From Rhabditophanes sp. KR3021 (Eukaryota > Nematoda > Chromadorea > Rhabditida > Alloionematidae): a DNA stretch of 64,000 nucleotides. Positions 49,187-59,760 of the stretch are shown here, piece by piece. Each line of letters opens with the position of its first letter. Positions within the stretch are counted from its first letter, which is position 1. The notes beneath the pieces were generated by a model. That model saw only the letters and a list, made by a program, of their open reading frames with translations. It searched no databases and was not told the DNA's origin. The position numbers and the translations under genes were made by a program. The DNA lies in contig CAUJLY010000004.1 in NCBI GenBank assembly GCA_963281155.1, forward strand, positions 3,348,001 through 3,412,000. Reading direction: 5' to 3'.

Positions 49187-50170
49187 TCATACTTCGCATT
49201 TAACAGTTACATCTTTCACAGAACGCTGCTCGCACGTTGTTTCATCAATTATGCTTTTTAAAGGAAGCGATTCTAAAAGTCTGGACAATTTAGATACAAT
49301 CTTTTTATCGTCTATTTCTTTTTTGGCATTGAAATTTTGGTTTATTTTCTTATCATATATAAATCTGGGCTGAATAATATTACTCGCATTTTTAATATCG
49401 CTACTACCAATATTATTTACTTTTGTCTGCTCATTTTGTTTATTCTCTTCATTAACTTTATTTTTAGGTGAATCGACTTTATAATTTCTATCAATAAGAT
49501 TTTTCTTTTTGAGAAAAATTTTAGGCATTTGTAGAATTAACTTTGGAGTTAAATTTTCAGCATAAAAGGAGTCCGAGGCTTTCTTTATATGACTAATAAT
49601 ACGTTGAGTAGCGTGCCATATCAATTTAGCGGCATCAACAGATGTTAATATATTATTTGGAAAGTTATAATCTAAATTTCCCGTTGATATGGCATTTCCA
49701 ATATGATCCATTTTCCGAGCGTAGTTTGTAAGGATATCTTTGTAGCTCTCCAAATCCATCATAGCTATACGAGCATCTCTTTGTCTACCTGATAATCCTA
49801 TCTGTATTACTTCTGCAATTCTTATGATATCTTTAGCATATCTGGCAATAACGGAAACTACAAAAGGAACTTCACTAATACCGGAATGTAATAGGTTCAA
49901 GTCTTTGTTTACTATGGCTTCCAATTCATTAATTGGATCTTGGAGTCTTTGACTAATTCGATAAATCTCCATTTTTGTCTCCAAAATTGAATGAATGTGC
50001 AAATGGATGGCTTTTTCAGTTGGAGAATCTAAATATACATTAATACCGTGATCATGCGAGTTAGGGGATTCATGAAATGCTTTGAAATCCGAATGAAAAG
50101 ATGAAGGTGCACTTAGTACAAATATATTTTTTTGAAAGCAAATGTGTAATAAAATAACTACTGTTAGCAT
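49187..50170 (-). CDS. secreted or type II protein of 327 aa, unrecognised
   Basis: The ATG at 50170 gives MLTVVILLHICFQKNIFVLS, a signal peptide or anchor; an upstream TTG extends the frame but is not a usual start. Residues about 45-215 are predicted helical with regular spacing (LETKMEIYRISQRLQDPINELEAI, VVSVIARYAKDIIRIAEVIQ), then a Lys/Asn-rich low-complexity region and two cysteines near the C-terminus (TCEQRSVKDVTVKCEV). Single exon. I do not recognise it. Part of the minus-strand run of secreted proteins. Confidence 0.6.
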   Translation of the reverse strand: MLTVVILLHICFQKNIFVLSAPSSFHSDFKAFHESPNSHDHGINVYLDSPTEKAIHLHIHSILETKMEIYRISQRLQDPINELEAIVNKDLNLLHSGISEVPFVVSVIARYAKDIIRIAEVIQIGLSGRQRDARIAMMDLESYKDILTNYARKMDHIGNAISTGNLDYNFPNNILTSVDAAKLIWHATQRIISHIKKASDSFYAENLTPKLILQMPKIFLKKKNLIDRNYKVDSPKNKVNEENKQNEQTKVNNIGSSDIKNASNIIQPRFIYDKKINQNFNAKKEIDDKKIVSKLSRLLESLPLKSIIDETTCEQRSVKDVTVKCEV

Positions 50171-50696
50171 TATTGTGATGAATAAAGGAACTATTATCAA
50201 GAATTAATACTATTTTGCGTGCCTTCTTTTATGACATTGTATAAATTTAATTAGTTTAAATTATTTTATTAGATAACATATTTTATCAACAATATTATGT
50301 GATAAAATTAAAATTTAACAAACAATCTTGATATGATGAATAATTTAATGAATACATGTTGAATATGATTAATATTATTTTTTATGAGAATAATCTTTAT
50401 CAATAATAAATAAATTAAGGTCATTAAAGCATTAAATAGACATAATTGTTTGCAGCCGGTAAGATTTCATTAAAACAATTAAATGATGACCATGGAAAAT
50501 AAATGCATTATAAGTCAATTTTTTAATTGCTATCACTTTTCAATATTTAATTTCTCACCAACTATTTAACTTTAAGAGATTTGACTTAAGACTGCAATGT
50601 TGATAACGTTTATATTTTCATTACTAATGACTATCTCCATAGCATTGTTGTTTAACATCAAATCGTAGACAGTTTTTATTAAAGCAAAGCTTGTGA

Positions 50697-50945
50697 TTAA
50701 ATGATCTTTTTGGCCCGTGCTTTGTATTCTTTTTTATACACATAATCACCCCCTCCATTCAGTAGTAGTTAATCCTATTTTGGCAGCAATTTGTTTTTGA
50801 ACACGATCAGCAAATCGCTCACTTTCTTCACTTTTTTTCTTCATTTTTGATAAGTAATAAACATTATATACAGAACAAAAGCTAGTTATAAGTCTCATGG
50901 CAAATGTACCATATCTAAATACTTTTGTAGAGTAAGTGGTTATTT
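50697..50945 (-). pseudogene. GPAT3/4-like acyltransferase C-terminal fragment
   Basis: An open minus-strand stretch carries SSKITTYSTKVFRYGTFAMR, RLITSFCSVYNVYYLSKM, then SERFADRVQKQIAAKIGLTT, which resemble the C-terminal end of glycerol-3-phosphate acyltransferases 3/4 (the ER enzymes that make lysophosphatidic acid; ACL-4/5 in nematodes). A G-run (TGGAGGGGGTGA) causes a frameshift after TTTEWRG; the shifted frame continues for about 17 residues. An in-frame stop precedes the stretch, and the acyltransferase motifs (HxxxxD) are absent. Most likely a relic. Confidence 0.5.
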
Positions 50946-50955
50946 TCGATGAGAT

Positions 50956-51300
50956 TTATTTGAGACAATTTGGATTAAACACATGATTAAATTCAACAAA
51001 ATCAGGATTTAAATTTAATATTGAGGTTACATCTTCTTCAATAATTACACCCCTCATGAAATCATCGGTTAATTCAAACATTGCTGTTTGTTTATCATTT
51101 GAATATCGTGTTGAGTTGACTAAAAAGCTTTTACTAATATCATGAGGCTTCAAAATATGCATATTATCTTTTCTATGATGATCTCAAAATTTTGTTGGGC
51201 AAGATATTCAATGGTGATAAGTTGATTTTTAATATGATGAAAGCACAAATGAATAATTAAGTTAGCATAACAAATGAGCAAATAATACACGAACTTCATA
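50956..51300 (-). pseudogene. small secreted-type open frame, possibly broken
   Basis: A signal-like start MKFVYYLLICYANLIIHLCF at 51300 continues to a stop near 51163; a 68-codon frame (51162-50956, HDISKSFLVNSTRYSNDKQT...) overlaps in another frame. They could be one protein broken by a frameshift or two parts joined by an intron I could not place. No family recognised. Confidence 0.3.
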
Positions 51301-51570
51301 ATGTTGATCATCACATTTTAGATTGATATTGTGATAACTAAAATTGTGAATAAATGTATTGCCAAACCTATAAATAAATGCATTAATAATAGTATTCGAA
51401 TGTTTGGAAGAGACCAAAAAGAGTGCTAGCTAATTGTATTTTTGCTCACGTATAATGTTTGACAGTTATTAGCAGAATTAACTTGATGTTTGTTTTCAAA
51501 AATATATTTTAAAAATGTACAAAATGAGTCATAATTTATTTAAAATACATATTTATATTATACAAACATA

Positions 51571-51882
51571 TTAACAAATATCAAATTTGTGGCAAATTTG
51601 TTCGGGAGAAAGCTTTCCATCAATCCAAGAAATAATTTTGTCAATTTCTTTGTCTAAATCAGAGTTACAATTTGGATCCAAAATACTACCGATGTCTTGG
51701 CAGAATGATGATATAGCCTCTTTAAGCGTTTCACCTCCTTTGGTAACTTCGTCTTCGACCTTTTTAACGGCATCTTTACAAATATCACAAAGTATACCAT
51801 CCATTTTTGAATTAGATTCATAAATACTATTACCCAAAGTAAAGGCAAAAAGTACGAATAATAAAGTAATAGAAAAATTCAT
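51571..51882 (-). CDS. saposin-like (SapB) secreted protein
   Basis: A signal peptide (MNFSITLLFVLFAFTLGNS) leads into a single saposin B-type domain of about 80 residues with the six-cysteine pattern: LCDICKDAVKKVEDEV, ISSFCQDIGSIL, then PNCNSDLDKEIDKIISWIDG and ICHKFDIC. 103 aa. Nematode saposin-like proteins (spp family) include intestinal membrane-perturbing antimicrobials and lipid binders; which applies here is unknown. Single exon. Confidence 0.88.
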   Translation of the reverse strand: MNFSITLLFVLFAFTLGNSIYESNSKMDGILCDICKDAVKKVEDEVTKGGETLKEAISSFCQDIGSILDPNCNSDLDKEIDKIISWIDGKLSPEQICHKFDIC

Positions 51883-52180
51883 TATAAACTATTTTTAATA
51901 AAAATAATTGATATTTAAAATTAATTATTTGATTTTTTATAGTCCGTCTTATTGTTTACCAATTGTATTGATGATTTGGCATTTCAAAAGGTAATATTTA
52001 CACAACAAAAACAAATGATTCTTAATACATAGATTTTATAAGAAAAACCATTTTAAAATTTTAAGAACTGGTAAAAAAAATTAGCAAACAAGCTAAGAAA
52101 TATGAATAATTGATCAAATACAATATGACTAAGATAAAAATAATTATTAAATCATATACTATTAACATTCAACCCCACAT

Positions 52181-53344
52181 TTAGTAAAATGACAAGCACT
52201 TATCAACAAATTGCTTGCAAATGTCTTGAGAATCAAAAACGAATGCAAGCTTTTCAGGGACTTCATGGATATTAGCTTTAAAGGATTCGCCGGAAATCTT
52301 GATAAGTTTCTTCTCCTCCTTATGAGTTACGATGCCCAAGTCACTTTTGCGGATGTCAGTTAATTTGGAGGTAAAGTATTGGGATGGAGACTTGGAGTTT
52401 TCAACTATGATAGAGTAAATGTTACCAGTACTCATCAAGGAAATTATTCCATCGAACATAGAGTCGTATTTGTTAGCAATATTTTTCTTGCCCTTAACAT
52501 TGACTCTAGCTGTGCTCAGCTTTATTGGAGAGGATAAGGTAGTACGTTGATTAGGTTTAGTTTCTTGATTAAAGATGTTGGTAGTCTTGACTGGGGAAAA
52601 AAGATTGTCCTCATTCTTCCTTTCTTTGTCAAAGTCAATTTTAAAAGTTGCAGTTGGCTCGATACTACCATAGTGTTTGCGTTCGTTGTAGGTAACAAAA
52701 GAATCTCTGTGCGGCATTGGATCCACATTTTCATTTCTCATTTGAACCAACTCATTGTCCTTAGTTGCACGATCATGTCTTTGACTAGCACGATGCTCGT
52801 GATTATCTCCCTTTAAGGCAACGTTGGACATTTTTTGAGTAATATCAGCTTGAGAATTGACTACACGTCTGCTTTCGGCAACAACTTTTTCCATTTCCGT
52901 TGTGTTGTGACGAAGGATTGATCTAAATTCCTCCATGCTTTCTTTCCATTCACAAGTATGTTCCTTATTCTTTTGAGAATCATTTTGTAAATCAACCATG
53001 ATTTCCATGCATTGTTTAAAGCTGTCATTCATAATATTGATAACATTACTAATTTGTTCAGATGATTCATGGAACCCCAATTGCTTGATGACTTTTTCTT
53101 GGTGAAGGAGAATGTTTTGAATGACTTTACCACTTGCATCAAACTTATCCTCAATGTTATTCTTCAAAATTTGATACCGTTTGCTGTTCTTCTTGTCGAT
53201 TTCGGCGATTTTTCCTTCAAGAGACTCCTTCAAAAGAGTGATGTTGGTAATGGTTTCTTTCTGAGAGGCCTTGATTTCATTCAATGGTTCCATTAGCGCT
53301 CTGAAGAGTATATTAAGGGTGTCTTGGTCTTGAGTTGCAGCCAT
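52181..53344 (-). CDS. coiled-coil protein of 387 aa, unrecognised
   Basis: Single exon with ATG at 53344. Residues about 1-165 form long amphipathic helices (LNEIKASQKETITNITLLKE, GKIAEIDKKNSKRYQILKNN, KVVAESRRVVNSQADITQKM) consistent with coiled coil; the middle (about 175-275) is polar and low complexity with SPxK-type sites (SPVKTTNIF, SSPIKLSTARV); the C-terminal 110 residues look folded (YDSMFDGIISLMSTGNIYSI, ending DICKQFVDKCLSFY). No signal peptide or TM. The Ser-Pro sites may be phosphorylated; that is inference. Family unknown. Confidence 0.7.
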   Translation of the reverse strand: MAATQDQDTLNILFRALMEPLNEIKASQKETITNITLLKESLEGKIAEIDKKNSKRYQILKNNIEDKFDASGKVIQNILLHQEKVIKQLGFHESSEQISNVINIMNDSFKQCMEIMVDLQNDSQKNKEHTCEWKESMEEFRSILRHNTTEMEKVVAESRRVVNSQADITQKMSNVALKGDNHEHRASQRHDRATKDNELVQMRNENVDPMPHRDSFVTYNERKHYGSIEPTATFKIDFDKERKNEDNLFSPVKTTNIFNQETKPNQRTTLSSPIKLSTARVNVKGKKNIANKYDSMFDGIISLMSTGNIYSIIVENSKSPSQYFTSKLTDIRKSDLGIVTHKEEKKLIKISGESFKANIHEVPEKLAFVFDSQDICKQFVDKCLSFY

Positions 53345-53927
53345 GATTATTATAATTAAGTTGTTTATTACAATTCAGTTAATCTATAAAGAAAATTATT
53401 ACAATTATGAGAATTTTAAAATAGTATTTGGAAAAAGGTTTACTCCATAGAAACAAGCGCAGTAGGTAAGTATGGGCGAAATACTAACGTCTACCCAAAA
53501 TAAACTTGTACCAATAAACTATTACGCAAAATTATGCAAATCAAAATGCTATAATAATGTGTTGTTGGTGAGTATTTTAGAAACAAACTAATGTAGAATA
53601 ATGTTGAAAAGATTAAAGTAAAATAATAAAATGTCTCTAAGGCTTTACCTTTAAGCTTGATCACTTCTTGCACTTTGAACCCAATATATACAATAGTAGT
53701 GGCCATGTAATAAGGTCATTTAAAATACGATGAACACATTAAATTACATTAAATTATTTTAAGTCATTTTAAATTATTTTAAGTCATTTTAAATCATTCT
53801 AAGCCATTTTAAATCATTTTATTAAACCAAATTATGAAATATAAAGGTGATAGTCAAAAATAAAAAAGACGTTTAATAAATCAACAATTTATTCAATCAA
53901 AAACAATATCAGATGTAACAAAAGGAT
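53345..53927. other. intergenic region upstream of RPL12 3' end, with AT tandem repeat
   Basis: A 71-codon minus-strand frame with two hydrophobic stretches (53706-53491, starting MATTIVYIGFKVQEV) may be a small membrane protein, but I have no other support. At 53735-53822 a 10/20-bp tandem repeat of the type taagtcattttaaat runs for about 85 bp. Confidence 0.35.
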
Positions 53928-54625
53928 CTATTCTTCTGGAACCTTAATATCTCCATTATTAATAGCATCGCAGATATCATGGGGATGTTGGCCATCGATG
54001 GTACATCCGACTGATTGAGCAGTTCCGAGGATCTCTTTAACAGTTCCTTCTAGGAATCTAGCCATTGAACGAGGTCTCATGGTGCGAGCAATCTTGAGGA
54101 CTGTGTCAAAAGTCAAGTTTCCGTTGTGCTTGACTAAAAATTAAAAGAATGTTAAAAACCGGATGCCAGTTCAAAACTGGGGGATGAGAACACATGATTC
54201 ACGACCCTGGTTTAGTAAAGAAGCCAACTAATGACTTTATTTCAAACAAAATATTTGAAATACGAGTTTTTAAAGAAAACTTACTGTTCTTGACCTTTTT
54301 GCGGTCACGTGGTGGCTCCTTAAGTTCCTTGATGATAAGGGAAGCAGCAGATGGAACAACATCGATCTTAGCAATACGATTCTGGATGGTCAATTTGCAG
54401 GTAACCTTAAGACCCTTCCAATCTTGAGTGGCTTTGGCGATGTCATCTCCAATTTTCTTTGGGGACTAAAATGGAAGATTTGATTAAAAATACTTTAAAA
54501 TTTCACAAACTTACCAAACCGAGTGGACCAACTTTTGGGGCAAGGGATGAGGTTGCTCCTACTTCACCTCCGATGGCTTTCAAGTAGACGATCTTGATCT
54601 CAGTGGGGTCGAACTTTGGTGGCAT
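53928..54625 (-). CDS. rpl-12: 60S ribosomal protein L12 (uL11)
   Basis: Exons 54625-54515, 54465-54285 and 54133-53928, with introns of 49 and 151 bp, give 165 aa, the exact family length. Starts [20 protein letters not shown], with [15 protein letters not shown] (rRNA-binding loop), then TRPRSMAR-like C-terminal domain [20 protein letters not shown] and [19 protein letters not shown]. It binds the 25/28S GTPase-associated centre and anchors the P-stalk. A GC-rich upstream block on the same strand (54640-54880) may hold a 5' UTR intron. Confidence 0.98.
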
Positions 54626-54639
54626 TCTTAAATATTGTT

Positions 54640-54880
54640 AACTACCAAGCAAGGGCAAGGATGTATAGATGTGTGAATAGTGACAAGAAATTGCTTCAAT
54701 TTAAAAATTTTATTGTAGTCATACACAAAAATGTCGATGCTCAGTGGTAAGGTGTGTCTTTGCAATGCACCATAGACATTCTCTTCGAAAGTCTGCCACT
54801 TACCGGGAAATTCAAATTCGATCGTACACACACCACAAGAGAACTATCACGCATCGACAAATCCTTTTACGTTCAGGTGA
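54640..54880 (-). other. GC-rich block upstream of RPL12, candidate 5' UTR intron or non-coding RNA
   Basis: GC content is clearly above its surroundings. On the minus strand it has a perfect donor TTCCCGGTAAGTGG and, 19 bp before the RPL12 ATG, an acceptor-like TTGCTTGGTAG. GGTAAG/CTTACC at 54746-54751 and 54799-54804 form an inverted pair, and TCGGATTGCCGA (near 54888) is a small hairpin. A 67-codon frame (54831-54628) looks non-protein. Ribosomal-protein gene introns often host snoRNAs; no box C/D or H/ACA motif was certain. Confidence 0.35.
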
Positions 54881-54981
54881 TTCGGCAATCCGACGATTTC
54901 TTTTAATATAATCAATTTTAAAATTACGAGTTGATACACATTCACAAACTAGATTCAATCAGCATGCCTATTCAACCTTGG

Positions 54982-54990
54982 TGTATATAA
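54982..54990 (+). promoter_or_regulatory. TATA box of the charged hypothetical gene
   Basis: TGTATATAA sits about 80 bp before the ATG at 55070, in the divergent interval with RPL12. Confidence 0.45.
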
Positions 54991-55069
54991 TAGTTGATTC
55001 AAAAAGCTTATCATCAAACACCTTCATTGATTTACACTAAATTACCACATCGGAATACAATTATTAACG

Positions 55070-55921
55070 ATGGTTCGTAAGTTATTTAATATTCCCTTTT
55101 TATCCTCCAAACGTAAGGATGCTGACAATAACAATGCAAACGATGTGAGTGATAAAAATGTGGTTAAAAAAGATAAAAAGCATTTCAAATTTCTATCTGA
55201 AAGGTTAGTTTCGTTTACATCATAGATACGCAAACTTAAATGTACAGTCCTTTGTTTTATGTCGCTTTCTTGGTCCAATGATTTTGTTCATATATATTTA
55301 CCAATATATATTTAGAATCTCTTGTTGCGATGTATACAAAATAAGCATTATTTATAAGCTCTTATAACGTTATGCTTTATTGGTCCTAGTATTTAATTTC
55401 ATTATTGGTGCATATATATTTTTATCAATAATATTAATACTATTTTTATTGACAGTAGTTGTTAATTTCAGTAAGAAAATGAACAATCATACACCTGCTG
55501 ATTTTAGAGCAAAATTGGATGAACTGAATGAAGAAGTTGGAAGTGAATCTAAGGAAAACTTTCACGCCGATCCATTTCATTTCGTTTCCGGTGTGTTGGT
55601 ACTTCCTGATATAAATAATGATGGGATACTTATGCAGGTAAATTATATTTTTATTTGAAATAACAACCTTCCATTAATTAAAAAAATCCTTTATTGAAAA
55701 TAATAGCCCTAATATACATTTTTTACTAATTTAATTTTCTTGAGGCTTATAAAAATAAACAAATTCAACATCAAAACAAAGCAGTGGACGATGATTTTGA
55801 GAAAGCATTGAAGTCTCTTGAAAAGTCACAAGCCATTGTTGCAAATGAGAATGAAAAGAAGTCTGGTATTTCTAAAAGCCTATTTGATTCTTTCCCAAGT
55901 TTGAGACACAAAAAACAATAA
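55070..55921 (+). CDS. charged hypothetical protein, 158 aa
   Basis: Exons 55070-55203, 55472-55637 and 55745-55921 join in frame with TTTCAG-type acceptors. The product starts MVRKLFNIPFLSSKRKDADN, is rich in Lys, Asp and Asn, and in its second half has a helical, coiled-coil-like run (DDDFEKALKSLEKSQAIVAN) and ends SFPSLRHKKQ. No signal peptide; a hydrophobic frame around 55390-55460 lies in the first intron and is skipped by this model. If that stretch were an exon, the protein would gain a TM segment, but the phases fit only the model given. Family unknown. Confidence 0.6.
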
Positions 55922-56284
55922 ATTATGAATACCAGCTCAAATAAATGTCATAAACAAAATATATGAATGTATACATTTAAATTAAAAGCACCCTTCCTGA
56001 ATATTTAAATAAATTTACTAATTCATTTGATCTTATTTTATAAACAGTATTAAAATTATTTTTAACATATGCAATTGACATATCAATTCCTCATCAAAGT
56101 TGTTATCTAAAAAATGTTTATTAAGGTTGGTTTACGTTGTTGTTACTTCTATATCAACTATCATTTGTTTTGAAGACTTTCAAATTCCAAATTTACTCCC
56201 ACAACGTTTCTTTTCAATAATTGGAGATAAGTATAGTCGAAAATACACAACAGATTGCAAATTATTACGAACTAAAGAAAAGAC

Positions 56285-57317
56285 ATGTTGAGAATTCAGT
56301 CCCTTATTGGAAATGCTTCTTTACGAACATTATCTGCTGCCACTACGTCTAAACCAACTGGCTCTCCCACAAAAGAGGTATTTTCATTAACAATATCACA
56401 ATACTCACCTTTTACCCTAGGCTTTAATGAAATTGAGAAAGACGACAGGATATAGTTATGTTAATTGTAAGAAAGCAGTAGATAAATTTGGACCAGACAA
56501 TATCGAGGAAGCATCCAAATGGTTACGTGAATTAGCTAGGGAACAAGGATGGGCTAAAGCTGCCAAATTGAGTAGCAAACAAACTGCCGAAGGTTTAATT
56601 GCTATTTTGAATAGAAATAATATCGGAGCAGTCGTTGAATTAAATTGTCAGACAGATTTTGTCGCTAGGGGAGAGGTTTTTAAAACTCTTCTAGAAATAA
56701 TTTGCAAGGCTGTTATTGCTCAAGCTGAAACAATTTCCTCCACTGTTAAAGTAAGTAAAGGAGAACTCGTCCGAATTCCAGTTGTCCTCGACGAAGTAAA
56801 GACTGATAAAGGAATTTCAATTAAAGAAACTATTACGATGTATGTTGGCAAGCTAGGAGAAAATATCACTGCCCCTAATATTGAAATGGTATTTGGAGAA
56901 TCTAATATTTCCGTAATTGGACATTGTCATCCAAAGGAAGCATTTGGAACCATTGAAGTTGGGAAGTTTTTGTCCGTAATTGGAATTAAGCGCGATGCAG
57001 TAAGGGCTTCTTCGTTCCCGACCTCTAAGTTAAGTGAACAAATTTGTCAACATATTATTGGAATGAGACCAGAGAGTCTTGGATTGCCCCCAGTAGAAAC
57101 TGACCAAAGTCTAGAGAAGGATGGGTCAAATAAGGAAGAAATTGACGAAAATAACGAATTCTTTGGTGGCAAAACTACTAATCTAGATGAGAATGAATCC
57201 CAGCTTCTAAGACAACCATTCATGTTAAATCCAACTCAGACAATTCATGCTTATTTAGATGGCCACGGAGCTCAAGTTGTCAATTACATCCGAATGGAGG
57301 TCGGTGAAACAGTTTAA
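56285..57317 (+). CDS. tsfm-1: mitochondrial elongation factor Ts
   Basis: Guanine-nucleotide exchange factor for mitochondrial EF-Tu. Exons 56285-56377 and 56421-57317 (43-bp intron) give 329 aa. The N-terminus MLRIQSLIGNASLRTLSAAT is a classic mitochondrial presequence. The UBA-like N domain reads MKLRKTTGYSYVNCKKAVDK, EASKWLRELAREQGWAKAAK; the core has VELNCQTDFVARGEVF, the EF-Ts signature, with YVGKLGENIT, then QICQHIIGMRPESLG and LRQPFMLNPTQTI and the C-terminal VVNYIRMEVGE. All expected parts are present. A 25-bp tandem repeat carrying AATAAA lies directly downstream. Confidence 0.96.
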
Positions 57318-57363
57318 ATGATACAACATTCATGCATAGACCTGTTAAACTTTAGTTGTTAAA

Positions 57364-57446
57364 TTGTTATTATTTGAACTGAAATAAATTGCTATTATTT
57401 GAACTGAAATAAATCGCTATTATTTGAACTGAAATACATTGCTATT
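57364..57446. repeat. 25-bp tandem repeat in the EF-Ts 3' end
   Basis: Three nearly identical 25-bp units (tattatttgaactgaaataa plus ttgc or tcgc) start 47 bp after the stop codon. Two copies contain AATAAA, so they may each act as polyadenylation signal. Confidence 0.85.
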
Positions 57447-58567
57447 TTTTAAAGTAACAATTAAGAGAGGTGAGTAAGAATGTCATTACTCATTTTAAAT
57501 GACTACACACATTTAATATTTGTTTATCCAGTGATTTACAATTTAATAATAACTAAATATTACATAATCCTTCCCTGATAGACTACATTTGATTTGCCCA
57601 AATATATGGAAAGAGTAATTCATCTGTTATTGGTGTTTGATGGACATATTATTTGATTCGGTAAATAAAAATTCTTTAAAAATTTATTTTGTGACAATAT
57701 ATCCATTAGTTTTGATAATATACCTATTAATTTTTCTAAGTATACCTATTGGTTTTCATTAAAAACCAATTAATTTTACATCACTATACCTATTTAGTTT
57801 CCGTCAATATACCAATTTAATTTCCTTAATATACCTATTGTTGATTACAGTTTGAATACAAAAAAAGAGATGACGTGATGTAATGCTAAATGCTGTAATT
57901 ATTATTTCCTTACTTGGTTTTAAAAACATATAAAATTAAATTTTTTGATCGCATAACATTGGTGCATAACCTGTTTATTGAACTTAACCTTTAGATTCAT
58001 TGTTAAATTGCGCAACGCATGTTTATACTCCTCAAACTATTATTTGTAATCGTCATATGAAGAAGCTTGAGCAACATCATATACTAAATGGCTGAATCAT
58101 CCACTAAATATTAGATACTTTTAATTTAACCTATGTATGTGTACCTCTTAGATTTAATTTGCTGAGGTTGGTTTTGTTTAAAACAAATATTAAACAGCTC
58201 GTATTTAAACAAATACATACACACTTACTCTATTCAATTGAGTTAAAAGTCGTCTAAAATAACATTTGCCATCAAATATCCAAATATCATTATATTATCA
58301 TTTTACACAACCTTCTTAATATTTCTCATTTCTTCACAAAGATCTAGCATATAAATAGATATTAACTGTTGAAAAACAGATGCATACATGTGATGATACT
58401 TACATTATGCTAATTTCTATGTTTTGATCAATTTTAAAAGTTTTGGTAGAGTTGTTTTTGTGTATGAAAAACCTTTTTTGTCGTTATATGTATTTGTGTC
58501 ATCTATGCACGTTGCTTACTATATTATGATTGTTGAAAATGTTTAACCCTATAAATTTAGACCCAAA
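57447..58567. other. intergenic region between EF-Ts and Kunitz gene, with dispersed AT repeat
   Basis: At 57695-57850 the motif atatacctatt(t)a recurs about six times at roughly 25-30-bp spacing with diverged flanks. The rest is AT-rich without coding character. Confidence 0.5.
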
Positions 58568-59760
58568 ATGATGATTACAGATATATTATTTTGTAGCATA
58601 TTGACATTATTAAATAATGTTTTGATAGGTAAATAGATTGCATCTCAAAAGAGAAAATATTATTAAAAAAATAATTTCAGGTGCTGTGCCAACACAAGGG
58701 CCATGTGTTATGGGAACAGATGAAGGTTCAAAAAACATGAAGTGTACAAATGAAGGGTTTTTTGAAATTGTTCAATGCAATAGTAACTACTGTGTCTGTG
58801 TTGACCCATATTACGGGCATGAAGCTATTGCTACTAAGACGGATCCTAAATACACACCTAAATGCGGGGAATGTTTCAAATTGTATTCACGAGAAGCGTC
58901 CAGAAAGGCTAATACTGACTTGCCAATATGTGATGGTATGACCGGTCAATATTCTCTTATTCAATGCCTAGGATCATCAGATTGTTATTGTGTAGATGGG
59001 GCAACTGGAAAGAAAAATGGTGGAACACCAGGATTGAATGGCTTCGGTTACAATTGTGAAAAGACCACAAAATCAAGTGTTAAGCAATCAGCAAATGAAA
59101 TTGTTTACCCTAAATCTATCCTTGATACTCAGCCAATGAAATCAAATGACAGAATTGCTCCCGAACATTGTCAGTTAAAAAAAGATTCTGGCTTTGATTG
59201 CCCATCAGACGAGCACAAGAAGACATCTGGAATTTTTTACTATTTTGACATAGGTAAAACTTGTCTTCTAAATTTTTCTTAATTTTGCAATAATTATTTC
59301 AGAACTTTCTCAATGCTTACCATTTTTCTATGAAGGTTGTGGTGGAAATAAGAATTTATTTGTTTCTGCGTCTGCGTGTGCATCAGCCTGTATTCCTATG
59401 GATTTCTTTACATGTGCTGGGAATATCAAACCCGAAACTGATTCAAACAATCAAACGATCACTTGTTCTAGCTTTAGTAAATCAAACTTAGGATGTTCTT
59501 CAAATTTTAAATGCATTATGGGACCTTTCTCAATGGGACTGTGCTGTCACAAACCTACCCAAGAATTATTTGAGAAAAATTACAAACCTACTTGTTCGAG
59601 TAGTGTTAGTGATTCGGCAGAACCAGTCAAAGCAGATAAGTATGGTTTTTCTCAGCCAATACTCGGAAAAAGATGTTCAGACAATTTTTGCCCATCAGGA
59701 TCAGTATGTCAACAAGGAATTATTTTTGGTTACTGTTGCACCAACAAACCAACACATTGA
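58568..59760 (+). CDS. secreted protein with two thyroglobulin-1, one Kunitz and two lustrin-type cysteine domains
   Basis: Exons 58568-58628, 58681-59253 and 59303-59760 give 363 aa. A signal peptide in exon 1 (MMITDILFCSILTLLNNVLI) is followed by two thyroglobulin type-1 domains (QCNSNYCVCVDPYYGHE and QCLGSSDCYCVDGATGKK, where the usual CWCV is CVCV and CYCV), a Kunitz/BPTI domain (CQLKKDSGFDC ... FFYEGCGGNKNLF ... CASAC, across intron 2), then two cysteine-rich repeats ending in CC (FKCIMGPFSMGLCC, SVCQQGIIFGYCC), the lustrin-like type common in nematode Kunitz proteins. Likely an extracellular protease inhibitor or cuticle/matrix protein. The P1 region of the Kunitz loop (SGFDC) lacks the basic residue of trypsin inhibitors. 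AATAAA at about 59813. Confidence 0.9.

Noticed and set aside
35395..50200. TTG-initiated upstream extensions of several frames (35395, 36115, 47927, 50200)
   Set aside because: Nuclear metazoan genes start at ATG; in each case the next in-frame ATG gives a better signal peptide, anchor or presequence.
54628..54831. 67-codon minus-strand frame upstream of RPL12, considered as a fused N-terminal domain
   Set aside because: Out of place with the RPL12 ATG, which gives the exact family length; residues do not resemble a ubiquitin-like or other known leader.
54746..54880. Block upstream of RPL12 considered as a spliced-leader RNA gene
   Set aside because: It has a donor-like GGTAAG, but the expected Sm site is poor (C before AUUUUUG, U after it) and no nematode leader sequence is recognisable.
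55380..55470. Hydrophobic frame before exon 2 of the charged hypothetical gene considered as a TM exon
   Set aside because: Its only acceptor (GTCCTAG) does not match the phase of exon 1, while TTTCAG at 55471 does.
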